Shown piece after piece: positions 1-12,560 of a stretch of DNA of 64,000 nt (its first letter is position 1; each line of letters opens with the position of its first letter). A program made the translations under genes and the position numbers. A model generated the notes under the pieces. The model saw only the letters and a program-made list of their open reading frames with translations. It was not told the DNA's origin and made no database searches. The DNA comes from Chaenocephalus aceratus (Eukaryota; Chordata; Actinopteri; Perciformes; Channichthyidae): positions 23,340,626 to 23,404,625 of the forward strand of contig CM043790.1 in the NCBI GenBank assembly GCA_023974075.1, given 5' to 3'.

Positions 1-11
1 CTTTTCATTAG

Positions 12-3000
12 GATTCATTGAACAACAACAGCAGTCTGTCGCCCAAAAAAGGAAGCTGGCAAGACTCTTTACGGAAGACCTCACAGGGTAAATAAATGAC
101 AAATGATCTGTGGTACATTTGCGTATGGACTATGAATTGTGTTTTTCTTAATGTCTGCCATGCATGACACCTCACAAAAGATGATACTTAATTTGACCTG
201 ACCATGGATAAATAGCCTGCATCAAAGCTTAAAGGTGGGGTAGGTCATTTTGGAGAAACCAGCTCAGGTGCGCTAGAATTTGAAAATACACAGCTGGAAA
301 AAATCTGCCACTTCCTTACAGAGCCCCTCCTCCAACACACAGGAACGCGCACATGACCAATGAGGGCACAAGATAAGTTTGTGCACAGATGGAAGGCTGA
401 CAGGCAGGTAGGCCATCCAGTTATTTTAGCCGGGCCGGCTAAAATGATTGGTCGTGCTTTTTACAGGTCGGCTTCCACAGATGAACTTTTTTCATGGATT
501 TTTGGTCAAAGCACTTAAGATATTCATTGCTATCGGGATGTTAAGAGCATTCCATGGAATATAACAAAAAGTGTATCTCGAGCCGGTTTCTCAAACTTAC
601 CTACCCCACCTTTAACTTAAATTATTGTCTACAATATGTAGAATATTAACATATAATACAGTATAATACAACACAATAACATATCCCTAAATTCAACAGA
701 TTGTAATTAAGTTGTTTTTTAAAAAATAAAAATGGCTTTGATTGGCTCAAGTGTGGTAATTTGATGGTACTTTAAACATAAACATAACTTACCAGATAAA
801 TCAATGCTGCATGTTCAAAATAAGTTCCTTTACACATTGCAGGTATAACTTTCAAAATAAATATCTTCTATCCCTCCAGGTCGTCTGTCTCCAACCCACA
901 CATGTCTGGAGGATGGTGTCCCTGTGACAGGCCAGTGCCCCGCCTCTCCAGTTACCCAGGCACCAGGGTCTCAAACCAAAGGTACTCCCCAAAAACAGAC
1001 TGGGGAGGGCGGGAACCCCCAATCCCCTCACAGGCCCCTCCTCTGCGACATGGAGGGCAACAGGCGGGAGAGGCCCGAATACGGTAACAAAAAGGCCAAC
1101 CCCAAAAGCAGATAATTCCATAGTCATCAGTGTCGTGTGGTGCCGTGATGTGAAATGGAGTGACGTGAAGTGAATTTGACTTGTTCACTAGTACAGTATG
1201 TTTTAACACTCTCATGGTGATTCTTACAGTCCCATTTGCACATATCCACTTTAGGGAGTTAAATGAGTATGCTTCTAGTGAAGAGATGGCTGAACTGACT
1301 CATCCATCACCCTCTTTTTTTTAAATGTAAAACATGTTATTTCATTCATTATTACAATTATGTCCAAATTGCCTTTTCCCCACAACCCTTATGATATGTC
1401 TCCTTTCTGTGTTTGCATATTTTTCATCATCTTCTTCATTCCTTTGTCATGCATTATTTTCATTTTCTTATGGCCCTTCTTGTTTTTCTGCCCCTTTTTA
1501 TCTCTGTAGGCTCATTTGGTCAACACAAGTCCCACCCTTGTTCTGGTGATCTCACTGAGCAAAAGGCAGATCCATTAATCCAGAAGACCAGAGTACCTTC
1601 TGTAGATGAACAATCCCAGTGTTCAGATACAGAGGTGGACCACGACCTCAACAGCGACCACAACCACAAACACTCAAACCGGCGTGCCACAGACACTTAC
1701 ACAATCACCAGTGAGTCAGGTTTGGAGCCAGAGAACGACTTAGACCTGGATGGGACCAGTCGCTGCTTGTCATCCACTGCCCCCATTGGAGTCAATGAAG
1801 GTGCAGATACACCCCTGTCTGATGAGGAGCTGGAGAAGGACTATGATGTGGAATTTATGTGTAAGGAGACCTACGATATGGTGTGTAAGGAGAGTCGATG
1901 TTCATATGTGGAATTCCCCTCAATTGAACCCATCTCCTTCTCTAGCTATGTGTCCACCAGTCGTTCAGATGCAGGAGTTTCTGCCATGGAGGCAGCAGGT
2001 AACGACTCCACCTCTCCATCGTCAGACCCAGGGATAGCAGATATGAACCAGCAGGGTTACATGACTTCAGACCAGGATAAGGACCTAAGCTCTCCTGGCT
2101 CTGACTCTGACATTGAAGGGGAGCTGGAGGCAGCGTTTACCTGTGGAGCTGTGGTTTCCAACATGATCTCCTCTATCTCTGAGACCGAGCTGGACCTGAC
2201 AAGTGATGAGAGCAGCAGTGGGCGCTCGTCCCACCTCACCAACTCCATTGAGGAGGCCAGCTCGCCTACATCAGACCAGGAACTGGACCTGGAGACAGAG
2301 TTAGAGCAGGACAGTGACATTGTGGGACTTAAAACGTCTCTACTTCTTGGCCAGCCTGACCCAATCAAAGAAGGGTCTATTCTTCCCTCTCCTTCGCCTC
2401 TACCCTCACCATACCCTCTGGACTCACCCATCTTACCTCCTGAGCCCTACGAGGAGGAGCCCCTGCAGAATGTGGACGATGAGCTGTCTTTTGAGCACCA
2501 GGCGGACCCAGATGAGACTCTGCCTCCAGCCCAACAATGTGAAGACAGTCTGTCCAGACAGATGGTACTGCAGATAGAACCAGACCACAGTCTAGAGAGC
2601 TTCAAACGCTCCTTCTACCTGCCAGTTGGACCAAGGCTTATGCCCAATGCAGATGAATATGATGGAACCAGTGAAGGCGAGTCTGACTCAGAGAGTGAAG
2701 ACGAACTGAGCGAGAACTCAGACTCACCGTGGCTGCTCTGCAACTTGGTCAACAGGATGATCTCAGAGGGCTCGTATCCCATCAGTTGTCCTGAGGACTG
2801 CTTCAAGAGGAAGTTGTCTGTGTCCGACACCATCTCACCATCCTCAGACATTGGAGAGGGAGATGGTTTCAATGATGAGGACCAAGAGAAGAAGGCAGAG
2901 ATGGATGAATTAGATGAAGAAGAGAAGGAAGCTAAAGGGTACGATATGATGGAGCCTGGAGAGAGGAGGAAGAGTGTGGAGGGGTGTGAACACAACGGGA

Positions 3001-6000
3001 GGGGAATCACAGATTTAAACACCTTGTTTACAACGCAAGACTCTGAGAAGAACTTCACAGACAAACCATCTAAGAACACTAGAAGACAGGAGGAGGATCA
3101 AGAGCCCAATAATGACTTGATGATGCACGAGGGAAGGAAGGAACTGGACTCTCCGAGCCTCAGTGAGAGCGTGGTGAGCGACAAAGACGAAGGGCGAGAG
3201 ACTGAGCCCAGGCCAACGAGCCGCTCCTCAGCCTCTCTTGAGCGTATCACCGAGGTTAAACACAGCCTGACACTAGACATACCGACCACCCAGACCAACC
3301 GCTGCTTCAGCCTCTCTTACTCTACAGACAATGAAGAAGAGGAGGACGATGGAGACTCATACCCTTTAATGGGTGACATGAGGAAGCAGTCCTACAGGGA
3401 GAGTGACTTAGAGCTCGACAGTTCACCACCAATTGATTCCAGTGTACAAAATCATCCCTTATCTGACCGAGACCTCACACTGTGCGAGACAAATCTGTCT
3501 CTGAGGCAGTCAAACGAAGAAGATGAACTGGCCTATGACTCCATGAAGTACACACTAGTGGTGGATGAGAATACTACACTGGAACTAGTTAAACTCAGAA
3601 GGTATGATCTGATGGTGTGTTGAATGTATGAAATCTAAGAAAGAAATTGTGTGTGTGTGTCTTTGTTTCAATTGAGCGGAACACATTTAATATTATTTGC
3701 TTTATTCTACTACAAGAAGTAATAATATAACATTGTTTCTAAATGTTTTGATCAAACTCTACTTTATGTAGCCGTCTGGTGGTGAATCAAGCAGTTTAAA
3801 GCATTTGTGGATGTCTAACCCTAAATTGATATTTGAAACGGACACATGTTGTCCTCTCAGGTGCACATCCGTTCTGAGCGATGAAAGTGAGCTGTCCACG
3901 CTATGTGATGAAGACCATGTGGAGACAGGGCAGGTGAGCTACGGTCGCGATAATGAAAAAGTGAGGCCAGAACTTCTCAGTTCTTCTGAGGACTCTTCAC
4001 CTGAAGCTGATCTCCCATTCTCCAAGAAGTTCCTCAATGTGTTTGTCAACAGCACCTCCCGCTCCTCCAGTAAGTCCCACAGCCTTCTGGAAAACACCCA
4101 GATATGTTTTTGCAATCAAAGTGTCAATTTTAGGATTAAAGGAACGGTTTGACATTGGGAATTTACACACATTTTCTTTCTTCCTGATAAATCAATACTA
4201 ATAACTAATAAACTTTAAAAGTACAGTCAGGTAATAGTAAGCTTAGCTTAGCATCAAGTATTACATTATTCCAAAAGGCATAGTCTCTAAAGCTTAACAC
4301 ATTATGTATTAATTATATTATTCAATTAAACCCAACCTGTCATAAGTGCTGTGCTGGTAGCGGCATTTTCCAAAATATGGAAGTATTCCTTTAAATTAAG
4401 CCAACATGTAGCCAATTATACAGCCTACAGGTTATAGCCCAGCAACATTATTGGTAAACATTTCCCCTCAGGGTCCTTACCATGATACACTACATTTAGG
4501 TTTAACACATTGCTGTCAGCATGATACAGTAGCATGTGATCTAAATTTGAGAGGGAGAACCACACAAGCGCACAATAGGAGGGCTCTGCTGCTTCCCAGT
4601 ACATCCCTCATCAATCAGTACTCTAGCATCAAGATTTATATCCCTAATGAACAGTGATTTGCATAATGAAAGGCTCATTACAAAGGCTTTCTTTTCCATT
4701 TATTTTTTGACAAATCTAATAACAAATCTAACTTCCTTGCAAAAAGTTAACTTGAGAGTATAGCACCAACAAATAACTACAACCATGGAATAATGTATGT
4801 TATTTTAGACATTTGAACAAGGTCGTTTTCAGGTCATCAAAACAGTCTTATGTGTTTCTGCTGTCTAGGCACAGAGTCTTTTGGACTTTTCTCCTGTACC
4901 ATCAATGGAGAGGAGAGGGACCAGACACACAGGGCAGTCTACAGGTGAGACAATCTACAGCACACTCATTCTTGATCATGGGACAATATTTGGAGAAATG
5001 TGAATTACAGTGAAAATTAGATCTATAGATAAATATTGCAAAAGGTTGTAGAAACATAATGGTATTGTGAATGCCATTAGCTCCAAAATTGCCCTTTTCT
5101 GTCTAGAAGAAAAAGTCTAGATAAACAAAACAATATTTCTTTAAGTTGACACTAATTATGTTAGGGAGGAGGGCAGATGTCCAACTACAGCTGGGCTCGA
5201 GAGCTGCAGGACGACCAGTAATAATCACATCAGCCACCTGTGTCTCTGCTTGTGTGTGTGCAATAGTGAGAGAGAAAGCTACAAGCACCTTACTATTATA
5301 TACATTTATGTTGTGGATGTAATATTATGCATTCGCTTTGCCATTGTTCTCTTTCAGTAAGTACATCCCCTCTAACTAGAGCACTTTGACTCCTTAATAT
5401 TACTATAACTCTTTTGTTTCCAACCCTGTCAGCTGTTTCCTAATTTCTTTATCTCTTCTCCCCATGGGAGTCACCCAAAACCAAATCAGATGCTTCCTGA
5501 TCAAATTAACTCCAGTCTAAAGGATGCCTAACAGCAGGAAACACATGCAAAGACACACCGTTTAACATTTCTCTTTTGTCCTCTGACTCTCTGCTGCTCT
5601 CTGCAGGTTCATTCCCAGACATGCAGATGAGCTGGAGCTGGATGTTGATGATCCTTTATATGTGGAGGAAGAAGAGGATGACTACTGGTACCGAGGTTAT
5701 AACATGCGGACAGGGGAGAGGGGCATCTTTCCCGCCTTCTATGCCCACGAGGTCATAGGCCAATCTAAGGAGTTGTTGGGTGAGTTGAGAAATACATCAC
5801 CTGTCATTTTCTGCATCTCAGTGTGAAGGTCAGAAGAATCACATGCTCTGTATGTCTGCATTACAACCCGTAGGAATGAAAAGAAATCCTGCATGGATCG
5901 AGACTTTCAATGTTCAGTTTTTGGGGTCAGTCGAGGTACCTTATCACCAAGGCAACGGCATTCTCTGCGCTGCCATGCAGAAGGTAAGTTAAGTGGAAAA

Positions 6001-7949
6001 CAGCAAAACACATATCCAATCACAAACAAATATGCATTCACCATTAAAGCATATTTGTATTGACACAAAGGTATTTTCTGTACATAAGATTGCGATATCG
6101 AGGAAACGGACGGTACATGTGCGGCCTCCTTCTCTGTGTGAGCTGGAGATTAGCTTGCAAGGAGTGAAACTGATCATGAGCCTGGAGGATGAATATGATG
6201 TCCTTGATGAGGTATGTACAAATAATTACAGTCATTTATAAATGACTCACATAAAGATAGATCATTTCTTTATTGTGAAATTATGTTGCATTGATGGTTA
6301 TGTCTTTACTCCTTTGTCTCTGCATCTCTCTCTTCCTGTAGTATGACAGATGTAGTCACTTCTTCCAGATGAAGAACATCTCATTTTGTGGATGCCATCC
6401 GAGGAACAATTGGTAAACACACACATTGGTTTTCTGTCCTCATGTCACCATTGTTTAGTGTGACTGATTTAATCATATTTGTTCTTCTCTCTGCAGTTAC
6501 TTTGGCTTCATAACTAAGCACCCGATGCTGAACAGATTTGCTTGCCACGTGTTTGTATCCCAGGAGTCTATGCGACCTGTAGCAGAGTGTGTTGGGTGAG
6601 TCCAAATCACATTATCACATCACTTACCATACATCAGAATTACCAAGGCACACTAATAACTTGAAAAGCATATAACATTAACTATTTAGCTGTAAATCAT
6701 ATTTGAAGTGCTCTTTGATGTTTTGCTTCTGTAGTCTGATATCAAAGTCCATGAGAGTGCATCTTTACTACCAATCACTCATCTGTAGCTGGATAAGTGA
6801 GCACTGATCCAGGTTTATTTTGCAGTATAGCCTTTTATGTGTGTGCATATCTGGGAGCTTAGCCATGCCGGATTCCTACATATTGCATTTGAATAATTAA
6901 AAATACAGATTGTTTACTGTCTCAAGGTGAGGCAAGAGCAGGCAGACGTGTACGGCTGCAACTAAGGAGATTTTTTATAGATTCATTTATTAATCTTTTG
7001 GTATATAAATGTCGGAAAATGGGGTTGAAGAGTAGAATGTGTTCCTTAAAGGTGAAGTCTTTTTTTGTCTGTCCAAATCCCAAATACATTAAAGTTTATA
7101 TGATATAAAACTGATAAAACGCCATATTTGAGAGACTGAAACAGCATGTCCTAGGATTTCTGCATCCATTATCAAAATTTTTGTTAAACATTTTCTGTAA
7201 ATCCACTAATCCATTAGTCAACTAATCGTTTCAGCAGAGCAGTAGGGTTGGGCTGAGCTTCATATTGTGCTTTGTCTGTGAAATAGACAAACCCTATGAA
7301 AAAAACCAGTAACACTGCTTTCAGTGAGATTGGTTCTGTGTTTGCACTAGAAGCAATCTTTACGTTGGCACCAAACAAACATTTCTTTGTAAATAGTCAG
7401 AACACGGATTTACAAATTCTGTTACAATATGGATCACTAAGTAAGGATGTCTTCTAAATGCTGGCAGGTTGATCTTTAGTCATCTGTTTGTCTTATTATA
7501 GTATTATTAGATCTCAGTGCTGCGTTTGACACTGTTGACCACAACATATTACTAGACCGACTGGAAAACTGGGTGGGACTTTCGGCAACAGTTCTAAATG
7601 GGATTGAATCCTACTTAAAGGACAGAAACAACTTTGTTTCTATAGGTAAATACTAGGGCTGTCAGTCGATTAAAATATTTAATCGCGATTAATCGCATGA
7701 TTGTCCATAGTTAATCGCAAATTAATCGCACATTTTTGATCTGTTCTAAATGTACCTTAGAGGAATATTTTTCAAGTTTTTAATACTCTTATCAACATAT
7801 GAGTGGACAAATATGCTTTATGCTAATGTTTATTATCATTTGAACAATGACAAATATCCTCATGAATATTAAACACAACAACCTCTGAACATTACAAATA
7901 TTCGCCTCAATTCAACCTGGAACCTCTCATACAATAATACAATACAAAT

Positions 7950-7998
<49 letters not shown>

Positions 7999-9804
7999 TG
8001 GATCGTTGGAGCTATGTGCAACTCAAGGCATATGCTCGAACGGGAGCTGCCTGGACGCTGCAATCATGTTGCGCACTATCCGTGCTGAGTGTGCTGACTT
8101 TTCGTACAATGTCCCACTGTCTGGCTTCCTGCATAAAGTCAAGTGCTCGGCGCAGTTGTGGTGAAATGTCGCTCCTCTGTTTTCATTTAAGCAGCTCCTT
8201 ATATCCGTTAGCGCAGCTAGCTAGCACCAGATGCTAACAACAACAATGCACGTAAGGTCTCTCTCGCTCGCTCGGGCCACACATACACACACCCTCCCGG
8301 TCCTCCAGATGGCCAGTCGGTGCCTGCCGGTGAGCGTGGAAGTGTGGTCTGCCACAAGTGGGCGGCAGGAGCGGGGCTGTCAGCATCAGCTTGTAGATGG
8401 TATTTTAAACTCGATGCGCTCTGAAACTACGGGGCGGCCGAGGAAAAAAAATACACATGCGTTAATCGCGTTAAAATAATTAGTGGCGTTAATTTTTTTT
8501 GCGTTATTAACACGTTAACTTGACAACCCTAGTAAATACACATCTGAGTTGACACATATGACATGTGGGGTTCCTCAAGGCTCCATCTTGGGGCCTCTTC
8601 TCTTTAACATCTACATGCTATCACTGGCTCAGATAATGAAAAACTAAAAAATAAGTTACCATAGCTATGCGGATGACACCCATATTTACATAACCATTTC
8701 ACCAGGAGACTACGCTCCAATTCAAACACTGAGTAAGTGTATTGAACAAATCAATGACTGGATGTGTCAGAACTTTCTCCAATTAAACAAAGATAAAACT
8801 GAGGTAATGGTTTTTGGAGCCAAGGCAGAACGTATAAAAGTTAGCGCTGAGCTTCAGTCTGCAATGTTCAAAACAACAGATAAAGCCAGAAATCTAGGTG
8901 TAGTCATGGACTCTGAACTGAGTTTCAACAGTCACATTAAAACAGTTACTAAATCAGCCTACTATCACCTAAAGAATATATCTAGGATTAAAAGACTAAT
9001 GTCACAGCAGGATTTGGAAAAACTTGTCCATGCTTTTATCTTCAGTAGACTCGACTACTGTAATGGTATCTTCACAGGTCTCACTAAAGAATATATTAGA
9101 AAGCTGCAGCTGATTCAGAACGCCGCTGCTCGAGTCCTCCCTAACACTAAGAAAGTGGATCACATCACTCCTGTTCTGAAGTCTTTACACTGGCTTCCTG
9201 TGTGTCAAAGAATTGATTTCAACATACTGCTGCTGGTTTATAAAGCATTGAATGGTTTAGGCCCAAAATACATTTCTGACCTCCTGCTAAATTATGAACC
9301 AACCAGATCTCTCAGGTCTTCAGGGACTGGTCAGCTTTCTGTCCCCAGAGTCAGAACTAAACATGGTAAAGCAGCGTTGTTATGCTCCAAATATCTGGAA
9401 CAAACTCCCAGAAACCTGCAGGTCCGCTGCAACTCTTACTACTTTTAAATCCAGGCTGAAGACTTATATTTTTGCGGCTGCTTTTAATTGATATATTCAT
9501 ATCTTAAACTGCACTGTAACTTTTATTATCTTTGCTTTTTATCTTTGCTTTTAAATGAGTGTTTTTAAATGTCATTTTATATCATTGCTTTGAAATTAGT
9601 GTTTCTAGATATCATTTTATAATATGTTTCTAAATGCTCTTAATGTCTTTCATTTTTGTAAAGCACTTTGAATTGCCTTGTGTTGAAAGGTGCTATATAA
9701 ATAAACTTGCCTTGCCATGCCTTATCCGCAGACGGGCCTTCCAGGAGTATTACCAGGAACATCTGGAGTACGCCTGCCCCACCGAGGACATCTACCTGGA
9801 GTAG
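12..9804 (+). CDS. mapk8ip2: JNK-interacting protein 2 (MAPK8IP2), 3' eleven exons, 5' end outside window
   Basis: Scaffold that gathers MLK, MKK7 and JNK/p38 kinases and links cargo to kinesin-1; cytoplasmic and synaptic in mammals. Exons, all with GT-AG borders and compatible phases: 12-87, 880-1083, 1510-3601, 3861-4069, 4869-4944, 5607-5779, 5874-5983, 6089-6211, 6342-6412, 6497-6595, 9732-9804 (stop TAG 9802-9804), giving 1101 residues here. The first exon (DSLNNN...SWQDSL) lies just after the JNK-binding region in the human protein, so the N-terminus is missing. Exon 3 encodes about 697 mostly acidic, Ser-rich, probably disordered residues, with [17 protein letters not shown] and [16 protein letters not shown] blocks. 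The SH3 domain is in exons 5-6 ([27 protein letters not shown], about residues 886-943 counted from the window start). The PTB domain is in exons 7-11 ([32 protein letters not shown]). The C-terminus CPTEDIYLE is the known kinesin light chain-binding tail. SH3 wording (DVDD, FAFYAH type) fits JIP2 better than JIP1. Confidence 0.96.
229..615. mobile_element. TTAA-flanked MITE in a mapk8ip2 intron
   Basis: Terminal inverted repeats AGGTGGGGTAGGT at 233 and its complement ending at 611 are flanked by TTAA duplications (229-232 and 612-615). A second copy of the same family lies at about 37415-37804. TTAA target sites are typical of Kolobok and piggyBac elements; with AGG ends I lean to Kolobok-like, but the superfamily is unproven. 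No coding capacity. Confidence 0.8.
4136..4394. mobile_element. TTAA-flanked MITE, mapk8ip2 intron
   Basis: An AT-rich 250-bp stretch begins AGGAACGGTTTGACATT and ends in the matching TTCCT, with TTAA on both sides (4136-4139, 4391-4394). The opening and the internal AAGCTTAGCTTAGCAT motif resemble a very common perciform-fish repeat; a more decayed relative lies at about 39498-39725. It starts about 65 bp downstream of the exon 4 donor. Confidence 0.6.
6954..7237. mobile_element. Decayed hAT-like non-autonomous element
   Basis: It opens with CGGCTGCAACTAA and closes with GTCAACTAATCGTTTCAGC, the ends of a widespread fish hAT MITE family as I remember it. Target duplications could not be defined and the body is degenerate. 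It lies in the last mapk8ip2 intron upstream of the L2 LINE. Confidence 0.5.
7490..9716 (+). mobile_element. 5'-truncated L2-clade LINE, reverse transcriptase broken and split by a hAT insertion
   Basis: Reverse-transcriptase motifs appear in order on the + strand: [13 protein letters not shown] near 7505, [16 protein letters not shown] near 8560-8610, the catalytic YADD near 8665, then a 228-codon open stretch (8762-9448) with [41 protein letters not shown] and SLHWLPV, all typical of L2. A stop lies shortly before YADD, and a hAT element interrupts the domain at 7654-8531, so it is not functional. The 3' end (CACTTTGAATTGCC...ATAAATAAACTTGCCTTGCC) is the usual L2 tail. The tail stops 15 bp before the last mapk8ip2 exon. 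The 5' boundary is approximate. Confidence 0.85.
7654..8531. mobile_element. Non-autonomous hAT element inserted in the L2 LINE
   Basis: The 878-bp element begins TAGGGCTGTCA and ends TGACAACCCTA. It is flanked by a perfect 8-bp duplication GTAAATAC (7646-7653 and 8532-8539), the hAT hallmark. Subterminal regions are rich in TTAATCGCG repeats. A GT microsatellite (7950-7997) sits inside. The same element occurs at 56328-57208. Open frames in it are short and I consider them non-coding. Confidence 0.9.
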
Positions 9805-12560
9805 GCAGAATTGCCATGACTACTACCTTCTCTCTCTGCAGCTTGTGTATGATTATCGAGTTTGCCACCAGAGGGCGCTGTCAGTGGGGTCTTCTCTCCA
9901 TTGTGTCCCTCTAAAACTGGGATCTTAATTTCTACAGTCTGCTAGGCATTTGACTGATTTCATCCCTCTCTCTTTATTTCCATTATCTCAATGGAATGAT
10001 TGCCTGTTTCTTTATCTTTTTCTATGATATGAAACTAAAACGCTGAGCACTTGTTTATTTTAAGGTTCCTCTTTTGAAATGAAAACAATATACCTACTAC
10101 TGCTGTTTCACCTTTCAATGCATGGCTAGTAGGGTTACTGCACACAGACACACCAAGAAATACACATATCCAAGTGAATGGCAAGCAGCTCAACAATCAG
10201 TACGGGAATGGTGTAGAATCAAGAGGTTGGCGTTTAATTAGCTGTAAATATGTATTTGTTCAATATTGAGAAACTGCTCATTTGATTTTTACTGATAGTG
10301 GCATTGGAGAAAAGTAGAGAGAGTACAGTGAACCGTCCTTGGTCCAAGCTTACCCCTGTGTCTCGTTCAAGACGTAGTTTGTGTTGTAAATACGTATGTA
10401 TAGAAAGTAGAAATACAGGCGTCTCATCCAGTCTAACTAACTAATCCACAAACACTCACAGCTGAGACTGATGGAGGGGATTTTGATTTGTCATGGGTAT
10501 TCGGGACTCACTTTGACAGGAGTAACTGCAGGAGCGAGAGATTTTAGATTAATGACTTGTAAACTTTGGATGTCATTAGCCCTGCAGATATTTAAGTCGG
10601 CTTGGATTACGTGCAGTAAGTCTCAGCACATTTAGGGTGACATTTTACCTTTGTCCTGTCCTCAAAGCTGCACTGGCTGACCTTTACCTTGGGAAGCTTT
10701 CACAGAAAATCATTCAACTGTTAAAACTGTTAAAAATCATACATTACTGTATGCTTTGCTATGATTGGTGTGACCTTCAGCTCAAAGAAAACTAATACCC
10801 TCTGAAAAGCCATACTCTCGCACCTCGGACTGATTAACTGTGTGTGACACCCTAGTCTCAGTTTTATTTTAATTTGTCAGTTTCAATGAGGGGAAAGGGA
10901 AAACTGAAGCGGTAGCCACGTTTAGTTATGAGATCCTGCAGTGTGCTTACTGTACAGTGAGAGGGTCACAATGTAAACAAACCTTTGATAATCCATTAAA
11001 AGGGAGGTTTTATAGTTATGGTTAGACTTCGATCTTGTTTTTTCAAGTACGATTAGTAAGAGAGATGGCCACAATTATTCATTGCTCTAAGTTTGGTTCA
11101 AAGGTTGAAAGGAATATTCACACATCACACAATAACCTGCACTGGGGTTGTTGTAGCATACCATAGCTTACAGTCTAGCACCTTATATAGGAGAGGGGGT
11201 ATATTTGAAAAAACAATGCACTCACTACAGGCATCTGACCATTAATTCCCGACTATCCTCATTGTTCTTTCAGACACTGTTTAGCAACTTGTTCTGCTGC
11301 TTTAAGTCACAGTCCACCAGAACAAACACCTCAGTTCACTGTTGATATGGCAGGATGGATGTAGGGTTGTTATATGTATTGCTGTCAGGTAGACTATGTA
11401 TATACAATAGTGAATATAAGATAGTGCTGTGTCCTTTATGTTGAGTATGTTATGAGATTATGTTCATTATTCAAAAGAAATTCAAGGAAAGATCACAAGC
11501 AGACAGAAACCCCTGAAATAAAGGAAAAACACATCTGTGATCTGCAATAATTTGTTTTCATGTTTTTTCACTCGGTATCTGTCACATAGATAGAATTACG
11601 GTTCCAGAAACCTCCTTAAGTCCCTGCAGACAGGCTTTAGCAGCACATTTAGAGCACCTGTGTGAGATGTGACATCATTATTGTGTGACACTAACAGACT
11701 ACTGACCAATCTGCTGTTAGAGCTGAAAAGTTAGTCATTCAGATGCCATTGAAACAACTATTATTGCATCTTGCCGATTATCACCAACTATGTGACCCAT
11801 CTCTGGGTATCTATTTGCTTCTGTTTTTCTATCTTGTTGCAGCCTAGTTAAAACCCCTTCTTTCCACACAGCTACATAATAACAACCTCTGAGGATGATC
11901 TCATCCCATATAGCCGCTGAGACATACACTAAGTTAAACCAAACTTTTGACTTTATTACAATTAACAAGATGCTTTACTGTATACCTAGAGCAAAACAGT
12001 ATGTGACAGAACAAACATATCTTATCTTGTATCTTTAAAAACAAAGAATTGTAGAGTTAATCAAAATTCCAGGGAAAAGCAAACAAAAAAATTACAACAA
12101 AAATCACTCTGCCTTGTCATGGGTTTTGTCTTATGAATAAAATATATGCTTGATGTCTGAAACCTTCATTCTTGTCTTTATTGTTCAGATCTCATGATTG
12201 CTTGTGTGTTTGAATTGAAATAGACTGCAAATCATTTTTTTTAAATCACATCAAATCCATGCATCAATGCTAAATGCTATGAATATCAAGAATGTTGAGG
12301 TGAAAATTAAATAATAAATCAATGATTAAAACATGTAATAAAATATCCAGGACATGTATACACTACATTCTTAGTGCAATGTTATTTTTCAGTACAAATA
12401 GTCATTTAATCATATCTGTCCACAAGCATGTAGCAATGCATCATCAAATGATTACAAAATCAGCATCACATCTGGTGCTTTCACAAAGACCTCTTGAGGT
12501 CAAAATCAGTGTGTACTTCAATTTTTTCGCAAATTGTCATTATTAGCGGGATTTGTCCCA
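9805..12560 (+). other. mapk8ip2 3' UTR and convergent intergenic space
   Basis: Downstream of the mapk8ip2 stop lies 2.7 kb without a convincing coding frame. The first AATAAA on the + strand is at 11517-11522, so the 3' UTR may be about 1.7 kb or longer. The remainder up to the arsa stop codon (12563-12561, minus strand) is AT-rich and should include the arsa 3' UTR. Confidence 0.6.
12136..12183. promoter_or_regulatory. Candidate back-to-back poly(A) signals of mapk8ip2 (+) and arsa (-)
   Basis: AATAAA on the + strand at 12136-12141 and AATAAA on the - strand at 12183-12178 lie 36 bp apart between the two convergent genes. If both are used the transcripts would overlap at their 3' ends. 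An earlier + strand AATAAA exists at 11517-11522, so the mapk8ip2 end is uncertain. Confidence 0.4.

Noticed and set aside
8762..9448. 228-codon open frame as a host gene
   Set aside because: It is the C-terminal part of an L2 LINE reverse transcriptase, with the L2 3' tail directly behind.
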